Positions 58,501 to 64,000 of a stretch of 64,000 nt of DNA are shown here, piece after piece. Location of the stretch: contig CM068586.1 in the NCBI GenBank assembly GCA_035048485.1, positions 30,069,849 to 30,133,848 of the forward strand, in the 5' to 3' direction. The stretch comes from Pteria penguin. Taxonomy: Eukaryota; Mollusca; Bivalvia; Pterioida; Pteriidae. The notes beneath the pieces were generated by a model. The model was not told the origin of the DNA. It was given only the letters and a program-made list of their open reading frames with translations, and ran no database searches. The position numbers and the translations under genes were made by a program. Every line of letters begins with the position of its first letter. Positions within the stretch are counted from its first letter, which is position 1.

Positions 58501-60649
58501 TTCACAAAATCCAGTCTTCCATTAATTTTCTGTTTGTGTAGACTATAATACCAATATAATGCATACTTTATCTCCTACTCTCATCTTAGTTTAAGTACCA
58601 GATTATTACATGGCGGTAAATTTAACTCTGTCATCATATGTTTTTGATGATTAGTGTGTATTCTGTCATTGGATAATCTCAGTAACTTTTAGTAAAATGT
58701 GTCCTTGTCAAATTACCTATTCCTGGTTAAGGCTAGTGGGAAGATCTGCTAACATATCTACTGATGGTCCATTGTTATCTCTATGATAATGGTTGGAAGG
58801 TCTGCTAGTGTATCTATAAATGGTTTTCTGTATGACAGTAGTGAGAAAGTGTATTAATATGTCTATTAATACTCCATGGTTTTCTATATAATGCTAGTGG
58901 GAAGGTCTGTTAGCTTATCTATTGATGGTCCATGGTTTCCTCTAACACTATTGGGAAGGTCTGCTAGCATACATACAGATGGTCTGTGGTTTCCTATATG
59001 ACAGTAGTGAGGTCTGCTAGTGTATCTATTGATGGTTCATGATTTTTGCTGGCATATCTGCTGATGGTCCATGGTTTTCTGTTGGTATTCTGGTTTCCAC
59101 CAACATTAAAAAATTTGCTACCACTCTTCAAATAAAATAACCCACGGTGTAGTTGTTAATAATATTAAGCAAACAAATTCTCTCATGGTACCACCTGATA
59201 AGTAAAGGCCATACTGGCTAATAATTTAATCACTAGTTATATGTAAATTGTTTGTACAATACATTCTGCAGAGTAACCTTCAAAAGTTTCTAAACTATCA
59301 ATATAGGGAACTTTGGGATATTATATTTCTTTGTACGTATTTTTATGAGTGACCTTAAAAAGTAACTAAAGTGTGAATTATTATATGAAATTATGGGATA
59401 TTTTATTTCTATTTACATGCTTTTATGTTCATTTTATGGTATGATGTTATGATATCAAATGCTTTTTCTGGGATAATGTTTAGAAGGCATTTATGAAATG
59501 AAAAAGTGATAGATTGCATTTCATTCAAAATTTAATGAACCTGCATGCTTAAAAAAGGGAATTATTAGAAGTTATTGTGAGTGATCTTGTTATCGTGTTT
59601 GCTTTACTAACCATAATTAATACATCACTTAAACAAAAGAATTTTAGCAAGCAGTTATACAATAGTACTTGCTCTTTCCACATTACTTTAGATGTGTTTG
59701 GTGCATATGAGCTGAAGGTTAATACGTGTATGTTTTATTCTTATCAATATTTTTCTGTTATCCATTACATGTATTACTTTAGACTGTTTCACAATTTAAG
59801 CTCTTCATTTACACAAAAAGAGGTTAAATTAGTGAATAATTTCAATTTTTCATTAGGAACCACAAGACATTGACTTTATATTGGTATAACACATCCTTAT
59901 GACATGATGTATCAAGTTTATTAAGAGGATGATCTGACTCAAATAATGATCCGTCTTACATAAGCTTATCTAAGAAAAGATTTTATAAATTTTTTTCAAA
60001 ACCAACTTATTTAGTATAGAGCCATTATGACATGTAATATAGTGTTGTTGTGGGGAAAACCGTACTTAAGCCCTGTGCTGGGAGAAGGTTGGTATTGCAT
60101 GTAGCATAGATCTCTCTGACTTCTTCATAAGAAATGTATCGATAAAAACGATGTACAGGTAGAATCATGTGATTCACTTACCTTATTGATGTCCAATTAT
60201 ATGGACACTTTGCTCACATTGTAATGTCTGTTTTTCTAATTCTTTTTGAAAGGTAGTTCATTACAAAATTTCTGTGAAGATGGCCTATTAAATAATAGTT
60301 ATTTAGTAGTCATTTTTGGACTACAGAGAGTGTTTAGTACTAATAAGAATTACAGTATATGCATTTTAAAATCAATACTTTACATCCCCCAAAAAATATG
60401 AGTATCCATGTAATATTGTCTTTGTTTCAGACGGCCAAGTTCAAGGCCTTCATCACCAAAACCGAGAGCTCCCCCTCCTTTACCCAATAGACCACAGGGT
60501 GGCCCTCCACCACAGCAGCCGGGCAGGTCAGCACCCTCCATTCCTAACCGACCAGCTCCTACAGCTCCTGGAGGAGGAGGAGGTGTCAGTTTATCAAATG
60601 CGGCTGCAGTAGCCAATATGATGGGAGGGAATGTCCCACCCATTCCAGC
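13829..60649 (+). CDS. DNM: Dynamin large GTPase (gene-level entry, exons listed below)
   Basis: Dynamin is a cytosolic mechanochemical GTPase that assembles as a helix round the necks of endocytic vesicles and drives membrane scission. Joining the exons gives about 833 residues with every junction in phase. Domain order is GTPase (P-loop GSQSAGKS 39-46, switch T66, DLPG 137-140, TKLD 206-209), stalk (about 320-498, including R400 in GIRTGLF), PH (about 516-628, from VIRKGWL to FLRAGVYP), GED (about 634-740, from [12 protein letters not shown] to [11 protein letters not shown]) and the start of a proline-rich tail (from about 745, with [11 protein letters not shown]). Length and order match animal dynamins; the invertebrate gene is the counterpart of vertebrate DNM1, DNM2 and DNM3. 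Unusual points are three alternative copies of a PH exon, two microexons and possible variation of the tail. The gene probably continues past the window because the last clear exon ends in mid-codon at a strong donor. Confidence 0.97.
14267..14571 (+). repeat. 123-bp segment duplicated 182 bp apart
   Basis: Copies at about 14267-14389 and 14449-14571 share gatggttatgatagtttaca, catggcatgcaaagaaagt and tggattcatatcagcattg with only a few differences, so the duplication is recent. It lies in intron 1. Confidence 0.85.
14751..16808. mobile_element. TIR element of about 640 bp interrupted by a LINE
   Basis: Outer ends are cagtcttc and gaagactg, flanked by tttgag and ttcgag, a possible 6-bp target duplication with one change. 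Subterminal blocks on both sides share gggcctgtaaaa. Positions 14829-16240 are a minus-strand LINE fragment; removing it leaves about 640 bp of element. Coding capacity for a transposase is not seen. The boundaries are less certain than for the element at 16913 because the perfect TIR is only 8 bp. Confidence 0.5.
14829..16240 (-). pseudogene. 5'-truncated non-LTR retrotransposon, reverse transcriptase fragment
   Basis: Minus-strand RT domain at 16240-15340 with [44 protein letters not shown], the catalytic FADD in [12 protein letters not shown] and [13 protein letters not shown]. The C-terminal part (about 15330-14971, with [13 protein letters not shown] and [18 protein letters not shown]) is in another frame, and the segment normally between them seems deleted. 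The 3' end at the left carries a (GAA)n-like tail (ttcttcttcttcc on the + strand). The endonuclease and 5' region are missing. It is jockey/CR1-like by motif, dead, and antisense within dynamin intron 1. Confidence 0.88.
16913..18081. mobile_element. 1.17-kb non-autonomous TIR element with 6-bp target duplication
   Basis: Perfect 14-bp terminal inverted repeats, CAGAGATGTTGAAA and its reverse complement, flanked by ATAAAG on both sides (16907-16912 and 18082-18087). Subterminal regions repeat ctgtcagtccaaatgtctg-like blocks. No transposase frame is present. The CAG ends are reminiscent of hAT elements, but hAT duplications are usually 8 bp, so the superfamily is left open. Confidence 0.75.
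19575..19636. repeat. (TA)n tract
   Basis: About 60 bp of TA dinucleotide in intron 1. Confidence 0.95.
20280..21304. repeat. Degenerate minisatellite, roughly 75-100-bp unit
   Basis: Repeated phrases tagagtacaatatata, ataactataacat and gacatagagaacacaatata recur about ten times with much drift. The right end borders the SINE insertion at 21316. It lies in intron 1. Confidence 0.75.
21316..21589 (+). mobile_element. tRNA-derived SINE, copy 2
   Basis: Close relative of the SINE at 4447: A-box-like tgcctagtgg, B box ggttcgattcc, the same body and (aatc)n tail. It is flanked by an 11-bp target duplication aatagtagata (21305-21315 and 21590-21600). Its orientation matches the dynamin gene. Confidence 0.92.
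22459..22577. repeat. Compound (TA)n tract
   Basis: Several TA runs separated by tgtatgaaaatgtatac and accaa interruptions. No coding meaning. Confidence 0.95.
24266..24530 (+). mobile_element. tRNA-derived SINE, divergent subtype
   Basis: The body (atgagacagtaaaaa, cactgcttcaggtgggt, cttcaggcagatg) matches the other SINEs, but the head is a different tRNA-like sequence with cccagtggatgagt and B box ggttcgattcc. The tail is (aatc)n. No clean target duplication was found. It ends about 60 bp before exon 2. Confidence 0.8.
24592..24665 (+). CDS. DNM: Dynamin exon 2, residues 55-80
   Basis: [20 protein letters not shown] includes switch I with T66. The acceptor is tttttttag. It ends in phase 1 before GTGAGC. 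Confidence 0.97.
24780..25960 (+). repeat. Hairpin-led repeat element with about seven 145-bp tandem units
   Basis: Starts with a 31-bp hairpin (ataccccccgcaaac...gtttggggggtat), then (gtctgtct)n, then about seven units of 145 bp containing aactttaacctt, agagactgggtattcata, cttgtggcaagacctttc and tgaccttgtgaccttgg. Unit starts are near 24872, 25014, 25158, 25303, 25451, 25596 and 25741. It is a non-coding bivalve-type repeat in intron 2. Confidence 0.8.
25961..27133 (+). other. Rest of dynamin intron 2
   Basis: AT-rich with no gene. Around 26655-27020 there are several gttggacc and actgttgacc phrases in both orientations that may mark another decayed TIR element, but no boundaries can be fixed. 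Confidence 0.45.
27134..27283 (+). CDS. DNM: Dynamin exon 3, residues 80-130
   Basis: [20 protein letters not shown] through INLRVYSPH, the central GTPase domain. Acceptor tgttttttag and donor GTATGT; phase 1 to phase 1. Confidence 0.97.
27321..28290. mobile_element. Pogo-like non-autonomous element with TA duplication
   Basis: Ends are CAGTGATGCTC and GAGCATCACTG, each preceded or followed by TA. The outer 40 bp on both sides hold repeated gtttatccgga blocks in inverted arrangement. TA target and CAGT ends fit the pogo/Tigger group of Tc1-mariner elements. No transposase is seen in its 970 bp. It begins 37 bp after exon 3. Confidence 0.72.
28319..28712 (+). repeat. Hairpin-led repeat, GCCCCCGGATC family, copy 1
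   Basis: Starts with the hairpin gcccccggatcgatagatca ggggc, then tgtctgtttgttgtc, then two units with aactttaaccttggccataa and a shared tail (ttagtgtttcacgaacacag cttgttc). Other copies are at 40888, 51111 and 62136. Confidence 0.8.
29127..29515 (+). repeat. Hairpin-led repeat, GTCCCCGC family, copy 1
   Basis: Starts gtccccgctttttgcgaaag ggtggggac (hairpin), then ctgtctgtctgtctgac and units with aactttaaccttgatcataa. It contains tgacctttgacct at 29336-29348. A related copy starts near 37049. Confidence 0.75.
29516..30484 (+). other. Rest of dynamin intron 3
   Basis: AT-rich single-copy-looking sequence with no recognised feature apart from the acceptor before exon 4. Confidence 0.5.
30485..30688 (+). 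CDS. DNM: Dynamin exon 4, residues 130-198
   Basis: [20 protein letters not shown] carries the G3 motif DLPG. It continues through [15 protein letters not shown] and [19 protein letters not shown]. Phase 1 to phase 1, donor GTACTT. Confidence 0.98.
30976..31074 (+). CDS. DNM: Dynamin exon 5, residues 198-231
   Basis: [20 protein letters not shown] with the G4 motif TKLD, then [14 protein letters not shown]. Exactly 99 nt, phase 1 to phase 1. Confidence 0.98.
31322..31514 (+). mobile_element. Decayed, internally deleted SINE
   Basis: The head ggctctgcagatgaggtgct and body cattgcaaaggtataaattt, catcaagcagatgctgtcac, ending in (agtc)n-like repeats, match the SINE family, but the stretch around the atgagacagtaaaa phrase is missing. 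Confidence 0.7.
31677..32186. mobile_element. 510-bp TIR element with 6-bp target duplication
   Basis: Terminal inverted repeats of about 25 bp: CAGTCATTCTCAATAACTTT left against CAGTCATTCCCAATAACATC as the reverse complement of the right. The flanks are ATAATA on both sides (31671-31676 and 32187-32192). A cataggtc...gacctatg hairpin lies just inside. No transposase. The ends resemble in style those of the element at 16913. Confidence 0.75.
32352..33485. repeat. 31-bp minisatellite, about 36 copies
   Basis: Units gactgttagtaacatgtact tgttgataagt alternate irregularly with a tgttggtaggt variant. Runs of one variant suggest local copy expansion. A few units have tgatcttt or an extra agtactagt. 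It lies immediately upstream of exon 6. Confidence 0.95.
33537..33645 (+). CDS. DNM: Dynamin exon 6, residues 231-267
   Basis: [20 protein letters not shown] then [17 protein letters not shown]. Acceptor cattgtcttacag, phase 1 to phase 2, donor GTATTG. Confidence 0.97.
33833..34375 (+). repeat. Hairpin-led repeat, degraded start
   Basis: Starts atacccctgataggtatatt, then (tgtctgtc)n and about three 145-bp units with aactttaaccttggccataa and tgtgaccttgacgtttgacc. Same family as the element in intron 2, lacking a full hairpin. Confidence 0.72.
34376..35065 (+). other. Rest of dynamin intron 6
   Basis: No gene seen. The phrase gggtggatccagggg occurs twice, near 34799 and 34967, which may be a small duplication. 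Confidence 0.45.
35066..35260 (+). CDS. DNM: Dynamin exon 7, residues 267-332
   Basis: [20 protein letters not shown] then [20 protein letters not shown] and [20 protein letters not shown]. End of the GTPase domain and start of the stalk. Phase 2 to phase 2, donor GTAAGT. Confidence 0.97.
35261..36097 (+). other. Dynamin intron 7
   Basis: AT-rich, no repeat or gene recognised. Confidence 0.6.
36098..36233 (+). CDS. DNM: Dynamin exon 8, residues 332-377
   Basis: [20 protein letters not shown] then [20 protein letters not shown], stalk. Phase 2 to phase 0. Confidence 0.97.
36598..36665 (+). CDS. DNM: Dynamin exon 9, residues 378-400
   Basis: [22 protein letters not shown], stalk. Its 68 nt match the exon length I know for the vertebrate genes. 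Phase 0 to phase 2, donor GTAAGA. Confidence 0.97.
37049..38070 (+). repeat. Hairpin-led repeat, GTCCCCGC family, copy 2 with long body
   Basis: Starts gtcccccgcttttagtgaaa, then cgtctgtcc repeats and ttaaccttagtcataactt. The right part repeats atctgcaaggtcaaggtcac and tttcacagaattgttg about three times. It occupies most of intron 9 with no coding content. Confidence 0.65.
38515..38653 (+). CDS. DNM: Dynamin exon 10, residues 400-446
   Basis: [20 protein letters not shown] then [15 protein letters not shown], stalk. This is the exon that exists as mutually exclusive 10a/10b copies in vertebrate DNM1 and DNM2. Only one copy is visible here, with no second copy seen in either flanking intron. 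Phase 2 to phase 0. Confidence 0.97.
38654..39364 (+). other. Dynamin intron 10
   Basis: No repeat, gene or second exon 10 recognised. Confidence 0.6.
39365..39522 (+). CDS. DNM: Dynamin exon 11, residues 447-499
   Basis: [20 protein letters not shown] then [20 protein letters not shown], stalk. Phase 0 to phase 2. Confidence 0.97.
40651..40785. repeat. Fold-back pair with 24-bp perfect arms
   Basis: aatacaaacactctttgccgcaaa at 40651-40674 is the exact reverse complement of 40762-40785. Similarity extends imperfectly outward for about 20 bp on each side. It may be a fold-back element of about 180 bp. Confidence 0.8.
40888..41156 (+). repeat. Hairpin-led repeat, GCCCCCGGATC family, copy 2
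   Basis: Starts tatgctccggatcgattgat, then ctgtctgtttgtttgtctg, one body unit and the shared end tagtgtttcacaaacacagc ttgtt. Confidence 0.78.
41844..41892 (+). CDS. DNM: Dynamin exon 12, residues 499-515
   Basis: [17 protein letters not shown], the linker from stalk to PH domain; vertebrate dynamins have a similar basic Gln/Lys-rich linker here. 49 nt, phase 2 to phase 0. Confidence 0.93.
41893..42626 (+). other. Dynamin intron 12
   Basis: AT-rich, nothing recognised. Confidence 0.6.
42627..42740 (+). CDS. DNM: Dynamin exon 13, residues 516-553 (PH domain start)
   Basis: [38 protein letters not shown]. It includes the first variable loop (SFMKGGSK) that inserts into membrane in vertebrate dynamin. 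Exactly 38 codons, phase 0 both sides, donor GTAGGT. Confidence 0.97.
43456..43568 (+). CDS. DNM: Dynamin exon 14a, alternative PH-domain exon
   Basis: Encodes [37 protein letters not shown] plus AG of the next codon. 113 nt, phase 0 to phase 2. Acceptor cttttgaccttgcag, donor GTATTT. It is homologous to 14b and 14c and to the single vertebrate exon (KYML.VDNLK.RD..GFM pattern). It carries the second variable loop (EKEKKY), which contacts phosphoinositide headgroups in the family. Confidence 0.92.
44387..44499 (+). CDS. DNM: Dynamin exon 14b, alternative PH-domain exon
   Basis: Encodes [37 protein letters not shown] plus AG. 113 nt, phase 0 to phase 2, acceptor cttttcgatcctag, donor GTTTGA (weaker). 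It starts 818 bp after 14a. Differences concentrate after KDM/RDM, in the surface segment before FALF. Confidence 0.92.
45709..45815 (+). CDS. DNM: Dynamin exon 14c, alternative PH-domain exon
   Basis: Encodes [35 protein letters not shown] plus AG. 107 nt, two codons shorter than 14a and 14b but in the same phase. Acceptor ttgcctttctcag, donor GTATGT. Notable substitutions are RF for KY, G for N in DNLK, and a basic/Cys segment TKHC. Confidence 0.92.
47095..47124 (+). CDS. DNM: Candidate 30-nt dynamin microexon
   Basis: Between acceptor aatatttatttcag and donor aaag/GTAAAT lie 30 nt in phase 2 to phase 2. Inserted after any exon 14 copy they would replace the junction Arg with [11 protein letters not shown], adding ten in-frame residues without a stop, directly before [11 protein letters not shown]. 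That is beside the third variable loop of the PH domain. An inner GTAAAC at 47115 would give 20 nt and break the frame, so the outer donor is preferred. There is no transcript evidence, and vertebrate dynamins lack this insert as far as I know. Confidence 0.5.
47865..48545. repeat. 49-bp minisatellite with a longer related tail unit
   Basis: Nine units of 49 bp (ggtctggggtgatcccggca gacattatcaaataatctaaagac) start at 47865, 47914, 47963 and every 49 bp to 48257. Two units of about 118 bp follow that begin with the same ggtctggggtgaacctgg and add tcaaatgagatatatatgat. Units are nearly identical, so the array is young. Confidence 0.93.
50192..50318 (+). CDS. DNM: Dynamin exon 15, residues 591-633
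   Basis: [42 protein letters not shown]: end of the PH domain, including its C-terminal helix. Starts by completing AG of exon 14. 127 nt, phase 2 to phase 0, donor GTAAGG. Confidence 0.96.
50346..50580 (-). mobile_element. tRNA-derived SINE of a second family (minus strand)
   Basis: On the minus strand the head reads ccaggtagcgcagttagtag with B box ggtttcgattcc. The body contains gtgggttttcttccggtact and ttcctcccacac, a core seen in several invertebrate SINEs. It is flanked by a 9-bp target duplication atattaaat (50337-50345 and 50581-50589). It is unrelated in head to the (aatc)-tailed SINEs. Confidence 0.88.
50794..50940 (+). CDS. DNM: Dynamin exon 16, residues 634-682 (GED start)
   Basis: [49 protein letters not shown], the first helix region of the GTPase effector domain. 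147 nt, phase 0. Confidence 0.97.
51111..51400 (+). repeat. Hairpin-led repeat, GCCCCCGGATC family, copy 3
   Basis: Starts tatgcacctggatcgatagatt, then poly-T, gtctgtttgcttgtttc, aactttaaccttgcccataa and the family end ttcacctttcacagacac. Confidence 0.75.
52089..54330 (+). repeat. Composite repeat led by an AGCTCACCTGAGCC hairpin
   Basis: Starts with a 31-nt near-perfect hairpin (agctcacctgagcc / ggctcaagtgagct), then (cgtccgtcgt)n, then several diverged units with aggtggcgccaccac (52307, 52798, 53643), gcatacagagacaaac, aatgatctagaggga and taacagataatgccaccatg (53299, 54136). Units recur at about 490 bp or a multiple. It fills most of intron 16 and is non-coding. Confidence 0.75.
54718..54774 (+). 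CDS. DNM: Dynamin exon 17, residues 683-701
   Basis: [22 protein letters not shown]. 57 nt, phase 0, acceptor aaattgttttacag, donor GTTAGT. Confidence 0.95.
54775..55774 (+). other. Dynamin intron 17
   Basis: Contains a 45-bp direct repeat in two copies (about 55542-55631, tttagcatactatatgtaca type). A 137-residue open frame at 54979 shows no recognisable domain or splice logic and is not called. Confidence 0.6.
55775..55953 (+). CDS. DNM: Dynamin exon 18, residues 702-761 (GED end)
   Basis: [40 protein letters not shown] then [20 protein letters not shown], ending in phase 2 before GTAAGA. It marks the GED end and the change to the proline-rich tail. Confidence 0.97.
55954..57187 (+). other. 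Dynamin intron 18
   Basis: Contains one decayed SINE; the rest is AT-rich with nothing recognised. Confidence 0.6.
56140..56393 (+). mobile_element. Decayed SINE of the (aatc) family
   Basis: Head gtggatgaggtgcttggcct, body gaggcagtaaaaatgaggtt and cactgcttcgggtgggtccg, tail (aatc)n. Its pol III boxes are degraded (caggGTCCACTCC). No clear target duplication. Confidence 0.8.
57188..57202 (+). CDS. DNM: Candidate 15-nt dynamin microexon (exon 19)
   Basis: ttacggtggaccaag between acceptor cattttacag and donor GTAAAT. Joined between exons 18 and 20 it adds five residues (NG-YGGPR-RP instead of NG-RP) with the frame kept, because exon 18 also joins exon 20 in frame directly. It is probably a cassette microexon at the start of the proline-rich tail. 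Confidence 0.62.
57667..58330. repeat. 44-bp minisatellite with degenerate continuation
   Basis: Five near-identical units tgactggtgctgatgggtct gcacaagtactggcccctgatccc at 57667, 57711, 57755 and so on, then about ten diverged units (gatccctgac, ggtgggtctgcc, aagtacctg) to about 58330. Confidence 0.88.
58720..59095. repeat. Degenerate repeat of about 60 bp
   Basis: Six or so loose copies of gggaaggtctgctagcatat and tgatggtccatggttttct. Similar periodic phrases suggest an old minisatellite. Confidence 0.65.
60431..60649 (+). CDS. DNM: Dynamin exon 20, residues 761-833 (proline-rich tail)
   Basis: [56 protein letters not shown]. It holds several PxxP motifs with flanking Arg ([23 protein letters not shown]) of the kind bound by SH3 domains of endocytic partners. 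It ends in phase 2 before a strong donor GTAAGT. Reading through the donor gives GCG TAA, an immediate stop, so retention of this intron would give a complete protein of 834 residues. Confidence 0.93.
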
Positions 60650-63600
60650 GTAAGTCATTTCTTTATTTATCAGTGTATGTATTTGTTACTAAGCAATACC
60701 TGACAAATACTGATGATCTCAAGGCTCAGTTATATCAATCATTAGCCCGTAAAACTTACTATCAAAACATTTAAGATAACATACAAAATGTATTGTGATC
60801 ATGAAGGTAAATGGTAAGGGGACGAAATGTTAATACCCATATCTAGCATTGGTTTCCTATACATGATTAAATTCTATAGCTGTTCTCAGTGAAAATTCTG
60901 TGGGGAAATCTTACTGCATATAATTTATCATAGCATTAGGTAGTCACATCTTTGTTTTGTGAGCAAATATCATTTCAGTACCCTTACTGTTGTGCAAGTT
61001 TGACTGCTGATTATAGTTATACATGTAGTTTGTCTCAGAATATTACAGTATACCTGAAGATGAATAAATTGATGTGGAGATGTGTAAGAGTGTAATCTGA
61101 TGTTAACTATTTATACCTTATGTTAAATGTCAGTTCAGTCACATATTTTTGCTGAGAACTATGGTTGAGCAGCCAATCTTGCTCAAATAAATGTCAAATG
61201 TTTTGAGATAACCATGATTGTAAAAGCATTAGTTATGCAACAATACTTATAGCTGTTAAATGACAAAAATACAAGTGGAATTCATGAGAACTACTTGATT
61301 AAATCCAAATTTTGCAAAGAACTAACAGGTAAGAATAGTTAAATGCTTGATATATATGCATATAAAACTACGAAAAGTGAGTTAATGATAGTGGTAGGTA
61401 GAATTGTTTTTGTCACCTGCAAAGCACAGTGATGAAAAGAGATCATCTATCACACTTTTCTGTAAGCGATCTTTGCAGAAACACATTTTTCCTTACAACA
61501 CTATATACATGTATATATATATATAAGTTCTTTTAAAGTGTATCTAACATCACACTAATGCTGTCATGGGTTCTCGTCATGGTAATAACATTTATTGGAG
61601 TTTTCAACTGATTCTCATTTTCAGGAAATATGATGTTCAGGTCGACAAGAAGACAATGCAAAAAAGGTTTATCATACATATCAACTTTATTCACCATCAT
61701 TTCATCCTATGGTGTTTGGACCTATTCATATTATCTGAGCACAGAAATTTGGTCGCTTGATATTTGACATTGAAGAGTTCTCATGGGGTGGTAGCTTAGC
61801 ATTACACATTCAAGAGCTCACATGGGAATTAAAATAATAGATGCTATGGAGACAACAGTGCTTTTCATAAATTCATAAACAGATGGTCATTCATGCTTTA
61901 TCATATACATATGCTAGAAATCATTTCTTGTTTGAAAGCTGTTTTTGTCTTTCTCTTAAAAGTTGTTTGTTTTGTTTTGCTCTTGTCTTGCTTTGATCTT
62001 GCTCTTTGATCTTGCTTTGTCATTTGTCTTTGCATGTTTTATTTGTAAATTTATGTTTTTGAGGTGTTTGAGAATAGGCATGGGTTTGAAGATAAATGAA
62101 TTCATTCTTCTATTTTGTTATGACATTGATATTTTTATGCCCCCGGATCAAAAGATGGCGGCATATTGTTCTTGACCAGTCTGTCTTGTTTGTCTGTCTG
62201 TTGTCAACTTTAACCTTCACCATAACTTTTGAACTGTGAGAGATGAAGACTTCATGCATACTCCACTAAAAAGGCCCTTTCAAATTACACGAAGGTTATT
62301 GACCTCATGATCTTGACTGTGACCTTTGACCTACATTTCAGAATTTGCCTTATTTGGACCTTGTGGCGCTCGGGAGCATTCATATTTCACAAACAGATCC
62401 TGTTTCAATTTGAAAACTATTTGAACAAACACTGTGGTAAAAATGTACTGAAAAGAGGGCATAGGTCCAATTTTATACTGTTAGGTTGTTGAAACTTATC
62501 TTAGGAATAGGGATTAATTTAACTATATATGATAAAACAATCAAAAAATGAACGATGCTCAACATATTACGTGATCTATTCACATTGAAAGCATAGCTAT
62601 AGTAATGCAATTTCTAGGGGCAAGTTGGCCCATTGTTTTCTTTTGGCAAGTTGGTCCTCCGGGCTCTAAGGTCAAGTTGGTCTACTGGTCGTTTAGGTCA
62701 AGTTGAACCACTGGATCTCTAATTTGATGACCAGGACATGATCCTGAATGTCAGAAGGAAATATTAACTTAAGTGACTTCCATCTTTTGTCTCCCTAACT
62801 GTGGTTTGAGTGATATTTTCAAAGAGTTTGGCCAATTCTTTTGTCTGGTAATTGAGAACCACTGTGCAGTCTGATGTGTTGAAATGTCAGCTTGCTTTAA
62901 TAATTAATGTAAAAATTCCTGAATAGTTACAACATGACAAAACAGGAGTCAAATTTTACTGTGATGAAAGCATTGTCATTTCCTTATTATTAGGTGGGAT
63001 GATTATATTATGGTAGCTCTCCATCTTTATTATTGGGTCCTACATAGAATTTGGACTTCTGTCCAGATTGACTTCATTTTATAAGAATTATTGCTCTTTA
63101 AAGAAAATCAGTATGCTGAAAATTTTTGGTCATTCTGGAAAGTATTGCAGTGAAATTTGGTGTATATATTTATTATGAGTTCCAATTCATGAAATTTGAC
63201 CTCTGTTGCAATCAATCCCATTTTAACTTCATGAAGTTATTGCCCTTTGTTGAACATCAGTATTATGGTAAATTCTTTTTTACTGTGCTTTGAGATATTA
63301 AAGTGAAGCAATGTGTATATTAAGTATGTGATCCCACATATAAAGTTTGACTTTTCTTTGATATGCCCTCATTTATAAGAGTTATTGCCCTTTGATAAAA
63401 AAGAAAGTGTTGGAGTAAGCAAAGATGTTTATTTCTTACACTAGTTGACCCATTTTTACAAGAGTTGTTGCCCTTTGTTGATAATTAGTATTCCAGTTTT
63501 TTTTTTCTCAGTTATGATGTGTCTGTCTTTACAATGAGATCTTACAGATGAAGTTATATTTTTGTAGAAATAGACTCATTTCTCCTGAAATTAAAAGATT

Positions 63601-64000
63601 GGCATACTTCGAAACACAGACAATTCTCGTTAGATGTTGTATTGTGATCTTATTTGTGTATCTCAGCTTTTCCACCCAGATAACTACAATTCATGTGTCT
63701 GTAAACCAAAATAGTATCGTTAGGAGCCATGCGTATAAATGTTGGGTCTCAATGATTTTATAAAATTTTACTAAGCAACTCTTTGATTTCTCTCTTACAA
63801 AATGCTACATGTACATGGATTCTCTTCATCTTACCTGAATTTTGTCTTAGTGGTATAGTAAATAAGTAAATTTCCTTTGAATCTGAACAATCCAATGGAG
63901 TCCAGTTTCAGGCGGGATCCTTGATCTGTGATTCATTGTTCTGTTGTAATTTCTGGCAACTTTATATTAATCTTGTGGTTTTGACGGTTTTGAAGTACAT
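60650..64000 (+). other. Dynamin downstream intron or 3' region, end of gene not resolved
   Basis: No further proline-rich exon is visible. AATAAA occurs at about 61064 and 61188 and could serve a transcript that retains the intron. A segment at 61625-61666 (aaatatgatgttcaggtcga..) has an acceptor and stays in frame but encodes no PRD-like residues and has a weak donor (GTTTAT). 62610-62720 has four units of about 27 bp (ggcaagttggtcc type). The true last exon probably lies beyond the window. Confidence 0.5.
62136..62402 (+). repeat. Hairpin-led repeat, GCCCCCGGATC family, copy 4
   Basis: Starts tatgcccccggatcaaaaga tggcggcatatt, then tctgtcttgtttgtctg and one body unit. It contains tgacctttgacct at 62320-62332. 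Confidence 0.78.

Larger units (their letters stand above)
57203..60430 (+). other. Dynamin intron before exon 20
   Basis: Holds a 44-bp minisatellite and a degenerate longer repeat (both listed). 59080-60420 is AT-rich and shows nothing recognisable. Confidence 0.6.

Noticed and set aside
61625..61666. Possible dynamin exon after exon 20
   Set aside because: It is in frame and has an acceptor, but it encodes no proline-rich sequence and has a weak donor (GTTTAT). Kept only as a remark.

Overview
The window looks like AT-rich invertebrate nuclear DNA, most likely from a bivalve mollusc. The reasons are one animal-type gene broken into many short GT-AG exons, tRNA-headed SINEs ending in an (AATC)n tail, many minisatellites, several non-LTR retrotransposon fragments, and repeat families in which a short hairpin and a (GTCT)n run precede tandem 'aactttaaccttggccataactttt' units. 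I recall that last repeat type from bivalve genomes, but no species can be named from the sequence alone.

Left part (1-8000). Minisatellites occupy 1-1705. A nested palindrome lies at 2327-2430. A two-exon gene on the + strand follows: a signal-peptide exon (2773-2830) joins in frame, across an intron filled with two minisatellites and a SINE, to a large Gly/Ser-rich exon (5374-7829). The product would be about 837 residues and secreted: a silk-like or matrix-like structural protein with 25-residue repeats, a short cysteine-containing segment and an Ala/Ser/Gln heptad tail. Two AATAAA signals follow.

Middle (8000-13800). No host gene is seen. There is a small TIR element with a target duplication, a decayed minus-strand LINE (about 9430-11960) interrupted by a long (TA)n tract, and unremarkable sequence.

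Right part (13829-60649 and on to the window end). This is one dynamin gene on the + strand. Nineteen constitutive-looking coding exons encode the GTPase domain, stalk, PH domain, GED and the start of the proline-rich tail. All exon phases agree, giving about 833 residues up to the last clear exon. The PH domain carries the most notable feature: three tandem, homologous, same-phase copies of exon 14 (43456, 44387 and 45709). Only inclusion of exactly one keeps the frame. A candidate 30-nt microexon (47095-47124) would add ten residues beside a membrane-facing loop of the same domain, and a 15-nt microexon (57188-57202) sits at the start of the proline-rich tail. Retention of the last intron would end the protein at once, so PRD length may also vary. 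This suggests one invertebrate dynamin gene diversified mainly in its lipid-binding module.

The introns hold most of the mobile DNA: a truncated LINE nested in a TIR element, further TIR elements with 2-6 bp target duplications, SINEs, hairpin-led repeats rich in TGACCT-type nuclear-receptor half-sites, and minisatellites, one of which reaches to about 50 bp from exon 6. No CRISPR, operon, rRNA or genuine tRNA gene was seen.
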